From: Galaxea fascicularis
Taxonomy: Eukaryota > Cnidaria > Anthozoa > Scleractinia > Euphylliidae
Assembly (NCBI GenBank): GCA_948470475.1
Contig: OX419345.1
Coordinates: forward strand, 16,109,670-16,173,669
Direction: 5' to 3'
DNA length: 64,000 bases
The stretch's first letter is position 1. Each line of letters opens with the position of its first letter. Positions 36,788 through 48,878 of this stretch are shown piece by piece. The notes beneath the pieces were generated by a model. It was not told the origin of the DNA and ran no database searches. It saw only the letters and a program-made list of their open reading frames with translations. The translations under genes and the position numbers were made by a program.

Positions 36788-39784
36788 CTGTGTAACAAAT
36801 GCGACTAAGATCAAGTCATTTTGTTCAGTGCTACTGACTCTCTACTGCGAAATCTCGCAAGGAACAATTTGACAGCGAAGGGTGCTTCTAACAAAAAACA
36901 TTTACATTAGCGTCATTGTTTAAAGATAGATGCAGGGTGTTCGTTAAAAACCTCAAAGGTTTTGGTAAGTCAGTCAACTACAATAAATAATTGAATAGTA
37001 ACTTTTCGACGATAGGATGCGATTGGCTTACAATCGACAGTAACTTTTTTGTGTCAATCAAAGCGATGGCTAAAGATAACACAATAGGGGTTTTTTGAGC
37101 GATTCGCAAACCGAAAATGAAAATATTCTATACTAGAGAAGGGCTCACAAAAGCTTACTTTATCTAACCGCAAAGGACGCAGGAAATTCGAACAAGAGTC
37201 ACGAAAATACAATAAAGAGGTAAGCCCAGATTATTTGTCTTATACGAAAAAGACGTGCGACAATCTCCGTTTCCAAGGTGACACAATTTTTCCGGGAGAA
37301 ACCAATAGGGGTAATCATGCTGAAATCTGGAAGTCTTATGACCTCCGGTTGCTGGAAAATGAAGACAGCGGAAGACCAGTAGAAATAGCTAAATAAGAGC
37401 GGGATAGTAAATGATTTCCGTTTTGGGAATTGTAGGCACCTTGTTAAATTGTTATAAGGTGTTTTTAAGGTCTCCAGTAAAATGGAATCTTTTCACTTTT
37501 TTGTTAGTAAAATAAAATCTAAAAGTAAAACACAAACCGAACAAACCCTAAAATCAAAATTAAAACAAATCAACGAAAACATATGCAATAGAAAATTTTC
37601 GGATTAATGATAGAAAATACACCTTTAAAATGATTTAAATATTTGCAGACGGGGACAAATAGAGCTATGGGGAATGGGAAAAAACTGAGGAATACCCACG
37701 ACGCCGTGTTTGCGTTGAAGTCATCCACAACTAGCAAAGATCTTGATTGTTTACTTAATTCTCCACACGAGTACCCATAGAAAATGTATGGAGAAGTATG
37801 GAGAATACACATGCGGACATAAGCATTTAAAGGGCTCAAGAAAGAAGACTTGACTGACAATGAGACTGGTTGGATGATTTGCAAATTTTGGTGGTCTTGA
37901 TGTAACCGAGTAGAACTAGTATCGAGTATCGCTTTTCAACTCGAGTATCACAGGAAATTCAAGAGTCAAGTCGGATTTCTTTCAGGTTGGATTTTTCGTT
38001 CAAGTCGGATTTCATTCAGGTCGTGAAAACTCAAAGGAAATCTGTATTCTCGGAAGTTTGATTGAGAGTATGGTCATGGTCGTTGCCAACAGATCTGCCA
38101 GGGAATTGGAGACTACCCGCTAAATATCACAAGACGTGCAGGAAAAAAAAAGATGACTCCTGGTAATTACAAGGACTTTCATAACATGGATTTTTTTAAG
38201 GTCTCTTTTGTAATTCGTTACCGTTCCATCGAAGTCTGCAGATGTGCGATCCCTTCGAAATCTGAAGAAGGCCGAATCGCCGCATAGTATGTCGTACATG
38301 AAATCGCCAACTAATTTAACTTGTCAGAAAAGAAGAACTCACAAGAATTTAATAACGCAAAAACTTTGGCAGGGATGCTTTATGCACAACAGATCACTTA
38401 GTAATGCTGGAGGAAAGCACTTTTCCCAGCTGGGAAGGAGTTGAGAAACTTTCTTCTAAATTTAAAAAAAAGTTGAAGAATCAAATAAGAGACATTTTTA
38501 ATTGACAGAGCCGAGCGTAAGTTGAAATTCACCTAAGATCGTGGTAATTTTGCTTTACGGATAATAATTTCACCGTCCATTTAAAATTTTAATTTAAAAC
38601 CTTTTTCTACTTGGATTAGCTTTTTTGTTTTTGTCGTTACCGCTCAACATTTCGGCAATTGAGACAACAACGTATTTTACTTTTCTAACAGTTTTGTAAA
38701 GCACTCAGAGATTAGTATATTACCCAACTTTAGTAACACTAAAATGGTTCTGTAGAGTTCCAACTTTGAACGATTCCTAGAACTCAGTGAATGCTTGTTC
38801 AGTCTGGAAGACTGCATACAAAGTTGATGTCCTCAGTCTCCAGTTCGAAGACAGCAGCCGGTTACGTTTGTGTACGTTTGTGTACGTTTGTGTACATGAT
38901 TCTCCGAATCATATTAACGTCCAAGTTGTCCCTATTTCCACGAGCTCAAAGCTCGAGGGTGTCGATTCGGGTGGAATCCGACATTCTATTGTTACCAAAA
39001 TTTCGGTAACAATAGAATGATTCCTGCTCGAAAGCGCTCAAGGTAACGACGACGTCGAGCCGACGAAAACTTCTGCAGCCGAACATTCCCGAGTAACTGC
39101 GAGTGGTCGTCGTTGCACGTACAGAGGAATAATAATAAATTCGGAGATGGTCAGTTTTAATTTCATTGCTATTTTAGGTTTGTGTATAACACATTGTTTT
39201 CAAACGTGACTGCTGGTTGACACGTCAACTCAACTGAGCTACAGTAGTATGACTGATATGAATCGCTATTTACACTTTCTGACTCTATTTCATATGTGTT
39301 TAAGGCGGAGGAATGTCAAATGTTGTGGGAAGATTTTGGGATCAAAATAATTGATTAAAGAACTCCATGAATGTTAAAATAACAAATCTCAGAGATCTCC
39401 CCCTGCACAGTCTTAAAAGATTATGCAAAACTTTAAATCTTTCATCGCGGTTGCTGCAATATTTTACGTCTAATTTCATCTTTAACAGGTGTGTATCCTA
39501 TATGTAAGAACTGGTTTCTAAGGAAATGTGCATAATGTAGTATGACTATATTCTGTTGTTTCTGAAATTTCAAAGCTTTTCTCTTAAATTCAGTCAGCGT
39601 GCCCCAATAACATTATTGCGTTTCTGCTCCGCGGTTCTCGTAACGCTGTATAACTAAGCTAAACACTTGATAGACGGAATTTGCACGCGCCCTCGCTAAT
39701 CCGCAAAAGTTTAATGTTCTGCACGATTGTCTCAGGACACATTAAAACGTCGCAGTGATCTAAAATTTTGAGCATTTTACTAAC
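36788..39784 (-). other. Putative first intron of the second TRAF gene
   Basis: About 3 kb with no recognisable coding segment; a hairpin at 38982-39019 and a tiny tandem repeat near 38866-38895 (three copies of GTACGTTTGT-like units) are the only structure seen. It is intronic if the 5' exon at 39883 is real, otherwise upstream intergenic DNA. Confidence 0.6.
38982..39019. repeat. Perfect 15-bp hairpin
   Basis: CATTCTATTGTTACC and GGTAACAATAGAATG flank an 8-base AT-rich loop; flanking GGAAT and ATTCC extend the symmetry imperfectly. No T-run follows, so there is no reason to call it a terminator. Confidence 0.8.
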
Positions 39785-39883
39785 CTCTTGGTTCGGCGAC
39801 TTCACTCCATTCTGTCCGATATTGCCGTTGAGTCCGGGTACTTCGACCGCTTGGACGTTCTGGCTTGATCCAATGTCCGGCAT
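39785..39883 (-). CDS. Probable first coding exon of the second TRAF gene
   Basis: An ATG at 39883 opens 33 codons (MPDIGSSQNVQAVEVP...) ending in NQE followed by the donor GTTAGT, phase 0. The RING exon at 36787 is preceded by the acceptor ACACAG and continues in phase 0 as ENNMTGG, so joining the two gives a single frame of 497 residues with a Gly/Ser/Asn-rich N-terminal tail before the RING. The join is inference from splice sites and phase; the alternative is initiation at the ATG at 36778 with this exon belonging to nothing. Confidence 0.5.
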
Positions 39884-42302
39884 TTTGTTAAACAACTCAA
39901 AAGACCATGCCTTCAAGTGGAAGATTTCCGTGAGTAGATCGCTGCGAACGCAACTTGCATGAAAAACCTGACCGCATAGCACCTGCCTTCTGAGAAGTTC
40001 TGCACCTATCCAATCAGATCGAGTGTACCATGCAACATCCACCTGTTCCTTGAGGTAGAACCAATCGTACCATTTGTTTTAGCCAATCTTGTCTCTACCC
40101 GTTAGTCGACGTTACGATTATTTATCTGCCCTTCTTGCAAGATCACCAAAATAAACAGCAAGCAGGGGAACTTTTCCACCCAGGGAGTTTGACCAGTCCA
40201 GCAATACCATTCACATTATTTTTAATTGAACCAAGAGGGAGGAAATTGGCTCAGGATGCTGATCACTGAGTCAATTTTGCATACAAACATATGTGCATTC
40301 TGAATAACATTGTCATGTAGTCACGTCTTGTATGGCTGTGGACAGAACTAAGAAATACGTTCTTGCTTATAAGCACTTTAAGCGCTTTATAAAGAAATTA
40401 ACCGCCCCCTAAGCAACGACATACAAATATTTAATAAAAATGCCTAAACACCAAAGGCTAAATTTAAATAAAGTGACTTAAAAAATTCAAAGTCAGCTTG
40501 AAGTGGGAAATGCTACGAAGTGGTTTTACAATAACAGACGATTTGGTTCCAGAGTCAATATTCTATCTGTTGAAGTAACCTTGGAGGTGTATCTAACAGC
40601 CCAGTCTTTTCGTTGTCATGATGACCAAAAAAATAAGCGCTCAAATAAAAGACTAGAAAAAGCATTTTCCTTTTGTCCGACTGTTTACAATGACGAACAC
40701 TGATAGGATGCCAAGACGCGTTTACGTCACCTCAAATAGAATATCCCTCAACCCTTGCGCAATTTTTTTTCGCGGCATCTAATTTTAAACTTACTTATTT
40801 ATTACTTACTTTTAATATTCAGTTAGTCACAAACATAACTGGCTTATCCAAGAAAGAAGACATGCTTTCATTAGTCATTCGTTTCACCTTTTTTGTTACG
40901 GTCACGCCATCACGTTAAACTGTAGACTAGATTACTGCCGCTCATTAGGGTCCAGGTATCATCCCCGAGAATAGACCTGGGGTGGGCGCAGGTTCATTTG
41001 CCGAAACTGTAGTTGAGATTGCAAAGCTACGATGCGCAATACATGGAAGACGCAATGGCTACAGAAACGCACATATGTGTGAATATCCTTCTCATTCATA
41101 GTCAAAATATCTAATTCAAGTTCAAGTTCAAAAAACACACAGAGAAAGATACGCACTGCTCGCAGTTAGCAACAGCTAATTCCAAATCATTAGAGTATTA
41201 GAAAGTCTTCAAACCTTTCAATTACATTCTTTAAATATAGCATAATCTCTTAGGGGAAGGGTAGCTGAGTAGCACGAGCGTCAGATTTGAGAAGTGGCCA
41301 TAGTGGTCAATTAAATATTTATTTATCTCTTTTGTAACATCGGGGAAATTTTCTCCGCTGTAATAACCTCATTTTGGTGATATTACGAGACTGACGAGAT
41401 ACTTAGTCAAGATACTTACTTAGTGATACTTAGCCAATTTAGTCAGCGCAAGTCAAGTGAGTTTTGCAGTGATGAATAATCTCTGTCTAAGTATTTAGGC
41501 CAAAATAAAATAGCAGATTAAGCACGTTCGAGCGGAAAACATGAGAGAAAAAACTGCAGTTAATACCAAGGTCTGGCCTTAACGCTAACTTAGATTTTTT
41601 TATTTCTAATACGGCACAACTGTAGTAGGAAGAGGTGATGCCTTATGATTTTAGCGACCAAAACTGCTGGCCCTCCTTATTAAGATCAAGTTGAGGTCAA
41701 GGAAAACCAGTGACTTTGGCCTCCCAGAGGAATTTTTGTATTGGAAACTTAAAGACAAAAACACATTTTTTTGGTGTTGTCCGAGGACGTCCAAAGTAAA
41801 CATTTTTGGTTTTGAAGTAGAATAAACGGTAATTTCAAGTTGAAATTGGCATTTGCGCAAACAACAAAGCATTTGGCACAACCTCGTTCTCAGGATGAGG
41901 TTGCATTAGGCAATAACGGTTCATTGCAACTTTAACATCTTAAAGCAGTGCTGAACGGTGCTTATGTACAAGTCTGGGGTTATGTATGTGTGGTTTATAA
42001 ACCCTTTAAACCCTAAAACCCAAAGAAGTAGCGGCCGGGGAGTAGGTGTTAAAATATCAAGCCAATTAATCTTGTCGCTCGATCTAAGCATGCACTGGCA
42101 ACAGCAATGGAAACGTCACATTAACTCTTTCGCGATTATTCCATCTCGTTTGGGTTGTAAAACGTGGATAAAGGAACGACAAACCAGATTGTCAGAACGA
42201 CCGATGACATAAAGAAAGACTAGCAAAATAATACTCGTGTCCAGACGTTCTCCACATAAATTTGGTCATTTCACGTTAGGACGGCAAAGAACTGCATTGA
42301 AC

Positions 42303-42775
42303 TATAGAGTGTTTTCACGTGACGTCACGGCGACCATGTTGGTGTCCCAAAACAAAGAAACGGCGGCCATGTTGGTGTCCCAAAACAAAGAAACGGCGGC
42401 CATGTTGGTGTCCCAAAATAAAGAAACGGCGGCCATGTTGGTGTCCCAAAACAAAGAAACGGCGGCCATGTTGGTGTCCCAAAATAAAGAAACGGCGGCC
42501 ATGTTGGTGTCCCAAAGCAAAGAAACGGCGGCCATGTTGGTGTCCCAAAATAAAGAAACGGCGGCCATGTTGGTGTCCCAAAGCAAAGAAACGGCGACCA
42601 TGTTGGTGTCCCAAAATAAAGAAACAGCGGCCATGTTTGTGTCCCAAAACAAAGAAACGGCGGCCATGTTGGTGTCCCAAGGCTTCTAGAAATTGCATTC
42701 TATATTTATGCAAATAGCTTCTTTTGTTTCAGTAAACCAATATGGCTGAAAGTCACATGAGTAAAAACACTCTAT
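42303..42775. mobile_element. MITE carrying an internal 33-bp minisatellite
   Basis: TATAGAGTGTTTTCACGTGAC at the left end is mirrored at the right end (GTCACATGAGTAAAAACACT then CTATA). The left part of the interior is replaced by a tandem array (42336-42682) whose unit, ATGTTGGTGTCCC..., resembles the normal subterminal sequence seen in related copies (ACCAACATGGCCGCC on the other strand near 43110). Related copies without the array are at 3683-3829 and 43040-43146. Confidence 0.85.
42336..42682. repeat. 33-bp minisatellite, ten units plus a partial
   Basis: Ten nearly identical 33-bp units plus a 17-bp partial. As translated on + the unit is an 11-residue repeat (MLVSQNKETAA), and long open frames exist in two + frames and two - frames because the unit is a multiple of three without stops there. 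Sixth-codon variants run AAC, AAC, AAT, AAC, AAT, AGC, AAT, AGC, AAT, AAC. No start context, splice sites or homology support a real protein. Confidence 0.95.
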
Positions 42776-42782
42776 AAACCTA

Positions 42783-43005
42783 TTGTTGACCGTACAGGGA
42801 TTCTAAAAGCTGACCTTTCGAGCGTTAGCCATTCGTCAGAGCGAATCGAGGAATTATGGGTTGTGTGTGGTTTATATAGAGGAGATGGAGCCACGCTATT
42901 GATGGTAACATGGCAACGGGAAAAACAGGAATACATTACCTCATTGAAAGAAAAGCGTTCGTTATTACCGTGGAAGTTAAGTGTGCCAATTTGGAAGATG
43001 TGTGA
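42783..43005 (-). mobile_element. Penelope-like element 3' fragment
   Basis: Begins at the same boundary as the copy at 55242 (ACCGTACAGGGATTCTAAAA) and keeps the block GGAATTATGGGTTGTGTGTG, GGTAACATGGCAACG and the minus-strand ORF end FQIGTLNFHGNNERFSFN. Only the extreme C-terminal coding part and 3' UTR are present. It sits directly beside the minisatellite MITE. Confidence 0.8.
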
Positions 43006-43039
43006 CGTCATGACGTCCACGTTGGTTGGTAAGAATAAT

Positions 43040-43146
43040 AGGCTGTCTCTCCACTGAGAACTAAACTTTATTTTTATGCAAATTCGGAGAAAAATTGTAC
43101 TGTATTGACCACCAACATGGCCGCCGTGTCATGTGGGTGAAAAACA
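43040..43146 (-). mobile_element. Partial MITE copy (family of 42303-42775)
   Basis: Contains CTTTATTTTTATGCAAATTC and ACCAACATGGCCGCC followed by GTGTCATGTGGGTGAAAA, corresponding to the family's interior and one terminal repeat on the opposite strand. It shows what the subterminal region looks like without the tandem expansion. Confidence 0.6.
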
Positions 43147-43307
43147 AGGATTGTTTTAATTTGTGGCGTTCCCTTTCCCGTTACCGACGCTTCACCTCCT
43201 AGTTCTAAGAGTTGTTTCATGATAAGATGGCATTGTAGAATTGCCTCTTTGTTCATGTAATCATCTCTCTGGAATTAATGCCCATCGGGAAAGTAAAACT
43301 CGCAAGA

Positions 43308-43481
43308 ATAGGCCATTTCCGAGTTCCTGTCTGCCTCCTCTTCAAAGCGAGTCTAAGTGCGAAGTTTTTGTGATGGTAATTAGTTCTACTTTACATATGA
43401 ATGAAAACTAATTTTCACAAAAACTTCGCACTTAGACTCGCTTTGAAGAGGAGGCAGACATGAACTCGGAAATGGCCTATT
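43308..43481. mobile_element. Foldback element with about 74-bp arms
   Basis: The left arm begins AATAGGCCATTTCCGAGTTC; the right arm ends in its inverse, GAACTCGGAAATGGCCTATT. Arms share the TCTTCAAAGCGAGTCTAAGT block with only a few differences; the loop is about 25 bases. Confidence 0.9.
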
Positions 43482-44140
43482 TTTTTGGCCAAGATGGCGG
43501 TTGCGTAAATATATTCACTAGTTCGCAGTGCTCTTCCGACATTTCTGTGTGTCACTGATGACACGTCACCTCTCATGCTTTCGAGTCACGCCACGCCAAG
43601 TCACCTCATTTGCCCGTATAAGTCACACACAACCTTGCATTTCAGGGCACTTGAGTAGGTCACACAAGTCAAGTCACATCGTATTTAATCACACGACATC
43701 AGTTTGCACACTGGCGGTTTAAACGCTCAAAAATGCATTGCCAAAACGCTTATTTTTACCGAAATAACAGCGATCGATTATCAACTTGTTTATTGTGTTT
43801 TTAATTGTCTTTTAAGTAAATCCTGAATTGCTTGACGCAACACTCGAACGTTTCACGTTTACGGCGAAAACACTACGTACAATCAATAGTATCAATTACC
43901 ATATATACAATGTTGCTATAAATGCCGTTTGAATTAGTTCGTTTAGTTTGGAGAAGGGAGTGGGGGGTGGGCGGATAGAGGGGAGAAGGATACTTGCATT
44001 TACGCATGCGCAGAGTGACTTTCATTCCGGTAAGAGCTTAACATGGATTTTACATGTATGATGTAAAAGCGTTCAAATAGTAAAATTAGCAATTTTTTTT
44101 GCAAAATTCGTCAAGTGAATGATACATATGAAAGAAATCT

Positions 44141-44249
44141 TATGTGAACTGCGGATATGAAATCAAATGAAGAATGATCGTCGCAGTTATGATCGCAATT
44201 TTGACAACTGCGTAAAGAAGCCTGAAAATCTGAATTCAGGACTTCATTC
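44141..44249 (+). mobile_element. SINE-like dispersed repeat fragment
   Basis: The segment TATGTGAACTGCGGATATGA ... CGCAGTTATGATCGCAATTT ... AGAAGCCTGAAA ... CAGGACTTCA resembles a dispersed repeat I recall as very common in stony-coral genomes, where it continues into a tRNA-like B-box region. That region is missing or decayed here. The identification is from memory and unverified. Confidence 0.45.
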
Positions 44250-45009
44250 GTCAAGTTAGCAACTGTGTGATACAGCTTACAAGAAATTGTGAAATTTGTT
44301 GTGTATTCAGAGTAACGAAAAATCGTTAAATTTTTGAGTAGTCAAGTGCATGAGAAGTACAAAGCGACAAAGAACGTTAAATTTGTGAAATTTGTGACTG
44401 CCAAACGGCTTGACAAAAAACGTCAAACTTGTAAAATTTGTAACTGTGTGCATTTCTCGACATAAGTGCGCACAAAGGCAGGGAGGTAAGCGTATGCCTT
44501 TTTTTATTTTTACTCCAACAGATCTTCGATTTCACTAATTATTCTTTCGTATGAGCGGCATATGATTCTTTGGTTCTAGCAACTGTCCATGGTTTCACCA
44601 TTTTGGACCGATAATGACTATTCTCCAAACGCTCGAAGGAGGTTTCCTTCACACCGAAATAAAAGACACACATCAGTGCTGGCATGCGTGATCGCCCTTC
44701 CCTCCCCCCTCCCCTTCAACCCACCCCTCTCACTCCATCCTCCTGCGACTGTAAAACTCAGATATAAGAAAAGTACCCACAAGCTGGGAAAAGACATGCA
44801 AAAAAAAAAAATCTCCTCTGTAGAAAATCGTTCATGGAAAAGTATCGAGATATGATGGTTTATATGTTGGTTTACTTTTGTGCAAGCATCCAGATAGACT
44901 AGGAGTAGTCCCCAGTTTTACGTTGCGCTAATCTCGCAAGCGCGTTCGAAGATAACCTCGGTCTCCCCAGGGAAAATAAGCGACCACTCGTAGTCCAGCC
45001 TCTTGAGTA

Positions 45010-48000
45010 CTATAACACGCAGAACTGTTTAATCTCATTGTCATTTGATATAGGAAATGTCTTGATGTGATTGTTCGATCCGATTTTGATGCCTTCTTGA
45101 GTTTCGTGGTCCATCTTAAGTCCATTTAAGTGATGTCCATTTCTTCCTAGTGTTTTCACTAGATTTGTAAGCCTCTCAACCTCGGCGGCCAAAGTTTCGA
45201 TGACTTTCCTACATCTCTTTCGTTCTTTCCCTATTGTGGTCGTAAGTTCTTTGATTTTGCCCTCCAGAGATTCGTTGCGCTTTCGTTCGCTGCTGATCTG
45301 CTGACGCAGATCCCTAATTTTCATTTCAAGTTCCCGGATTTCCCAGGCGGAGTCGGATCCAGGTTCCCTGATTGGTTCTTGTACAATGACTTTGAGGGGT
45401 TCGTTGGTAGCCATTTGCTGCTTCAACTGCAAGAAATCATTCAGCGACAAGTTAAACAAATTAGTCATTGAGAGCATCATTAATTAGAAGTTAGTGTGAA
45501 CTTTGGCATTTTTTATTTCTTGGAACTAGCCCTTTTTTGCTCGAGTGAACTTTCAGTTACCATTTCGAGATAGCAGGGGCGTGTGGACAAAATTCGTGGT
45601 CAAGGCGTAGCAACCAGTCTATTAATTTATGTTCAAAGACAGGCGTTTAAGCATTACAAGAGACTTTTAATTGGAATACAATTTTTCCATACCTTCTTAT
45701 AGTTCCTGCCAGTTTTCTCCAGTGACCTGTAAGTCTTAATGTACTTTTCATGCTGTGCATGCGCCATTTCTATAGTCCTCATTGCAGCGATTGCGCACAG
45801 CTGACTGGCGTTGCTCTTGACCACGTGATCAAACGAAGAGTCCTTACCAGACTCCCACTCTTCAAAATGTTCTTCCCATAATTCCTCTTCATAAATGTTA
45901 TCTCGCCCCAGGGCTAGCACAGGATCATGATGCTCCGTTCGGTTAAGCTGGCTGAGTTTTTCATTTAGGAGTTCTTGATTCTTTTCGTCTTCCTGTGGAA
46001 TCAGTATGTATAAAGTAAGGTCCTTTTTGTAAAGGTCCCGTATTTAACTGATCAAAGAAACTGACTGCAACAACGAGAAATTAGAGAAACAATATAACGC
46101 ACCCATCATCACCATCACCATTCCCACCACCATCACCATCACTATCACCACCACCATTGCCACCACCAGCATTCCCACCACCATCACCACCACCATTGCC
46201 ACTACCATCACCACCACCATTCCCACCACCACCACCACCACCATCACCTCAACCAAAACCATCACAATCACGTTCACCAATACCGCCGTCATCGTCATTA
46301 TTAAACTGATTCGTCAACATCCCACTTCATGAGTTGATTCTGAGTCACCGGGAATTAAAAAAATAATGGAATAAAAACAAATAACAGTTCTGCAACCCTA
46401 TAACGGTCGTATAACGGAATTTTTATCAAAAGAAGCCCTCGCAAGGAAGGTCTAGGGATCTTTACAACTTCTCTGACGCCTCCTTTGGGATGTCACGTAT
46501 CCCAAAAAACGACTGCAAAGGAGACTACCTCGACTGCGAAACGCAGACGAGATGTCGGTAGAACTGAGCTTTGAATGGAATATATAGGATAACTAATAGA
46601 GATTAAGAGTAATGCAGAGAGCTTTGGAGTATTAGTTTACATTGGTGAGTGCTTTACATTTCCGGCATCTGCAAAATACTTTCAACGGCTTGAACAGGGA
46701 TCGACGCGAACAAATCCAAGCAATCATAAGTTGACTGTCCGCGTAACAATGAATGTTGTTTGGGCTTTCTCTTGTGCCTCAAAATTTGTGTCTGTGTTGC
46801 AAAGCCGGTGAGGTGAAAACGGCCCAGTTTACGCTGCATTGGTACTTCTTGCACAACGCAACGATTGCGGACATCTTCCTTTCACGCAAGGCAATATGTC
46901 ATGCAAGTAGTGCCGTGTAATACAGGTCTGGGTAGCAAAAAAGCGGATTTGGAAAGAAAAGAAAAATGCAGTTGAGCAAATAAACTGGGAATCTTCGAAA
47001 CATCCCTTTCAAACAGAACGCTAAACTTTGCCACTGGACAAACAGCAACTAAGCATCTAAGCGATGAGAAACGAAACTCGATCGACATCTGGAAACGAAA
47101 TCCGATTAAACTTAAAGCCTCTTTAGTGAACAGAGAAAATTTGGGTATACAGATATTGTCTAAAAAATGATTTATGTAATGTTAAGACGTTTTTAATAGA
47201 CAGAAATTAAGGCAAAGTAATGTAAAACAGCGCTCGCAGATATTTTGTGCACCAAATTCATCTAACACGAGGTTGTTTGGCATTATAAATGCGCACGCGA
47301 GTTGTGAAACCGGAGCACACGCTATTCATGTTTGGAAACATAAGCATGCCTATGCGTGATAATATTTTATTTTTGCATAACCCCCGCTGCCACGATAACC
47401 TGTCTTATTAAAAACGGTGCTTTTTGGTGTTTAGAAATTTCAAAGGTTCAGTAACCAGAACAAAAGAGTGGTAATTTCTTTCTTCCTTAAAGGTCCTAAG
47501 GCCAAAAAATACGTGCACAATTCTGATAAAACAAGCAGGAAATAAACTGTGTTTTCATAAAGTCTTCCATTCGCCGCGTTTACGTTTTAAACCCCTTTCC
47601 AGGCAAAAGAGTTGTATTAGTTGATTTGGCGGCAGTTTTTGTCACTTTAGAATCGCAACATTTTGAGAAGAAAAACGGTGATCACTTTGAGACGTTCTGT
47701 CGATGTTATTTTCTCTGACAAATTGGGCATTAAAAAATTAATACCGGCTGAATTGGCTAGAACAAAATCTCGGCGATATCTGGACGAAAATACTGCCTGA
47801 TCGAGTCAAGGTTACGTAGGGTTGTCAAGGGAACTTAAAAGTTATAAACAGATAGAGGTTTCCTGAGAAGCAATTACCCACTCAATGTTGTTCCGGTAGG
47901 AACAAGAAATATGCGCAACATTTTTCAGATGTCCTTCTAGAATGAATATTGATTTGATTGGTTTTTAATATGACGAGGTTTATGTCTCAAAGATATCGAT

Positions 48001-48878
48001 TTGGTTGATATCTTCTAGGAACGCAGGAAAACTAAAACCTCTAAATCCTGTGTCTGTAGTGGTTGACCACCCAAGCTATACGGTTTCCTATTTTCATTAA
48101 TATCCACTACGCCATTCCATTCTATAAATGTCGGTAAGACATCTATTCCCTCGATAGATGAAGAGCGGTTCCCCGCGTAAGTGAAACATATTGAATCGAG
48201 CCACAATGGAAAAGGTTGAGAAACAAATACTCTGGCTGAATAAGGTGTTAAAAGACTCGTTTGCGTTTTTTCATTTTACGCCGTGACGAAATCGGTAAAT
48301 TCAGGACAGAGTTGATAAATAAATAATGAACGCAATCTGGCGGTGTGATTTCACAAAGTTTACATAAATTCGCTCGCTTGTTGTAAAGCGATCATGCAGC
48401 ATGGAGCGACAAAAAACTTACGTGACGCGTAAGAAGTCGAGAAAGATTGCAGTGTAGTAGAAAACAACGGTAAATTCCTTCCTCTCACGAGAATGCAAAT
48501 TTCAAGAGTTAAATTCTCATTTCCGTCGAAGAGGACGTCCACCCATGGTTGAAGAGATCTTAACGAACGCTGCTTCAGTGAACTTTAATGACGCGGCGAT
48601 CGAAGACCTACAATAGATCAGACCAAAGCGCTTGGCGTTCCTCACGTTTAGGACGCAAACTCCAAAGCACGCGCGTATTTAACACTGTGTACTTTAGCTA
48701 CTTTACGATAAACAAGATAAAAATAATATCAAAACTGTACAATACAAACCAGCAACAGATCAATAATCTCCTCTTTGAGTTGAAGCTCTGCTTCAAGAAA
48801 TAGAAGCAGTTTCATCATGTTCTCAAATCTGCTTTGGTCTCCAGCAACGAGTTGCTCTCCACCGAGGGAGAAAGCCAT
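45010..48878 (-). CDS. CortBP2/CTTNBP2-like coiled-coil protein, 281 aa
   Basis: Exons 48878-48750, 45992-45693 and 45426-45010, all joined in phase 0. The N-terminus (MAFSLGGEQL, FENMMKLLLFLEAELQLKEE, then HHDPVLALGRDN) matches the CortBP2 family signature in which a LL..LE.ELQ..... helix is followed by DP.LALQRD. Residues about 150-230 form a charged coiled coil (IRELEMKIRDLRQQISSERK, GKERKRCRKVIETLAAEVER). Vertebrate relatives (CTTNBP2, CTTNBP2NL, FILIP1) are much longer and bind cortactin or STRIPAK components at the actin cortex; this predicted protein ends soon after the coiled coil and lacks ankyrin repeats. Function as a cytoskeletal scaffold is inference. ATG at 48878 is the natural start of the signature frame. 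Confidence 0.75.
45994..48749 (-). other. First intron of the CortBP2-like gene
   Basis: About 2.8 kb containing a trinucleotide microsatellite (46100-46280). A minus-strand open frame at 46654-46854 is not recognised and lacks clear splice support. Nothing else identifiable. Confidence 0.7.
46100..46280. repeat. (CAC/CAT) trinucleotide microsatellite
   Basis: A run of CAC and CAT triplets interrupted by TCC, TGC and similar units. The minus-strand frame through it is all Val/Met/Gly and is not a gene. Confidence 0.95.

Larger units (their letters stand above)
39884..45009. other. Intergenic region, repeat-rich
   Basis: No supported gene between the second TRAF gene and the CortBP2-like gene. 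From 42303 to 44250 it is densely packed with transposon remnants (listed separately): a minisatellite-bearing MITE, a Penelope-like 3' end, a second MITE copy, a foldback element and a SINE-like fragment. Confidence 0.75.

Noticed and set aside
41255..41330. tRNA-like A-box (TAGCTGAGTAG)
   Set aside because: No matching B-box or cloverleaf could be drawn; at best a decayed SINE head.
42237..42717. Long open frames on both strands encoding 11-residue repeats
   Set aside because: They follow from a 33-bp tandem repeat without stops in several frames inside a MITE; no splice sites, start context or homology.
46044..46298. Minus-strand frame rich in Val, Met and Gly
   Set aside because: It is the translation of a CAC/CAT microsatellite in an intron.
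46654..46854. Minus-strand frame of 66 codons (QRKLGRFHLTGFATQTQ...) in an intron of the CortBP2-like gene
   Set aside because: Protein-like composition, but I recognise no family and see no convincing upstream exon; kept out as unsupported. A protein search would settle it.
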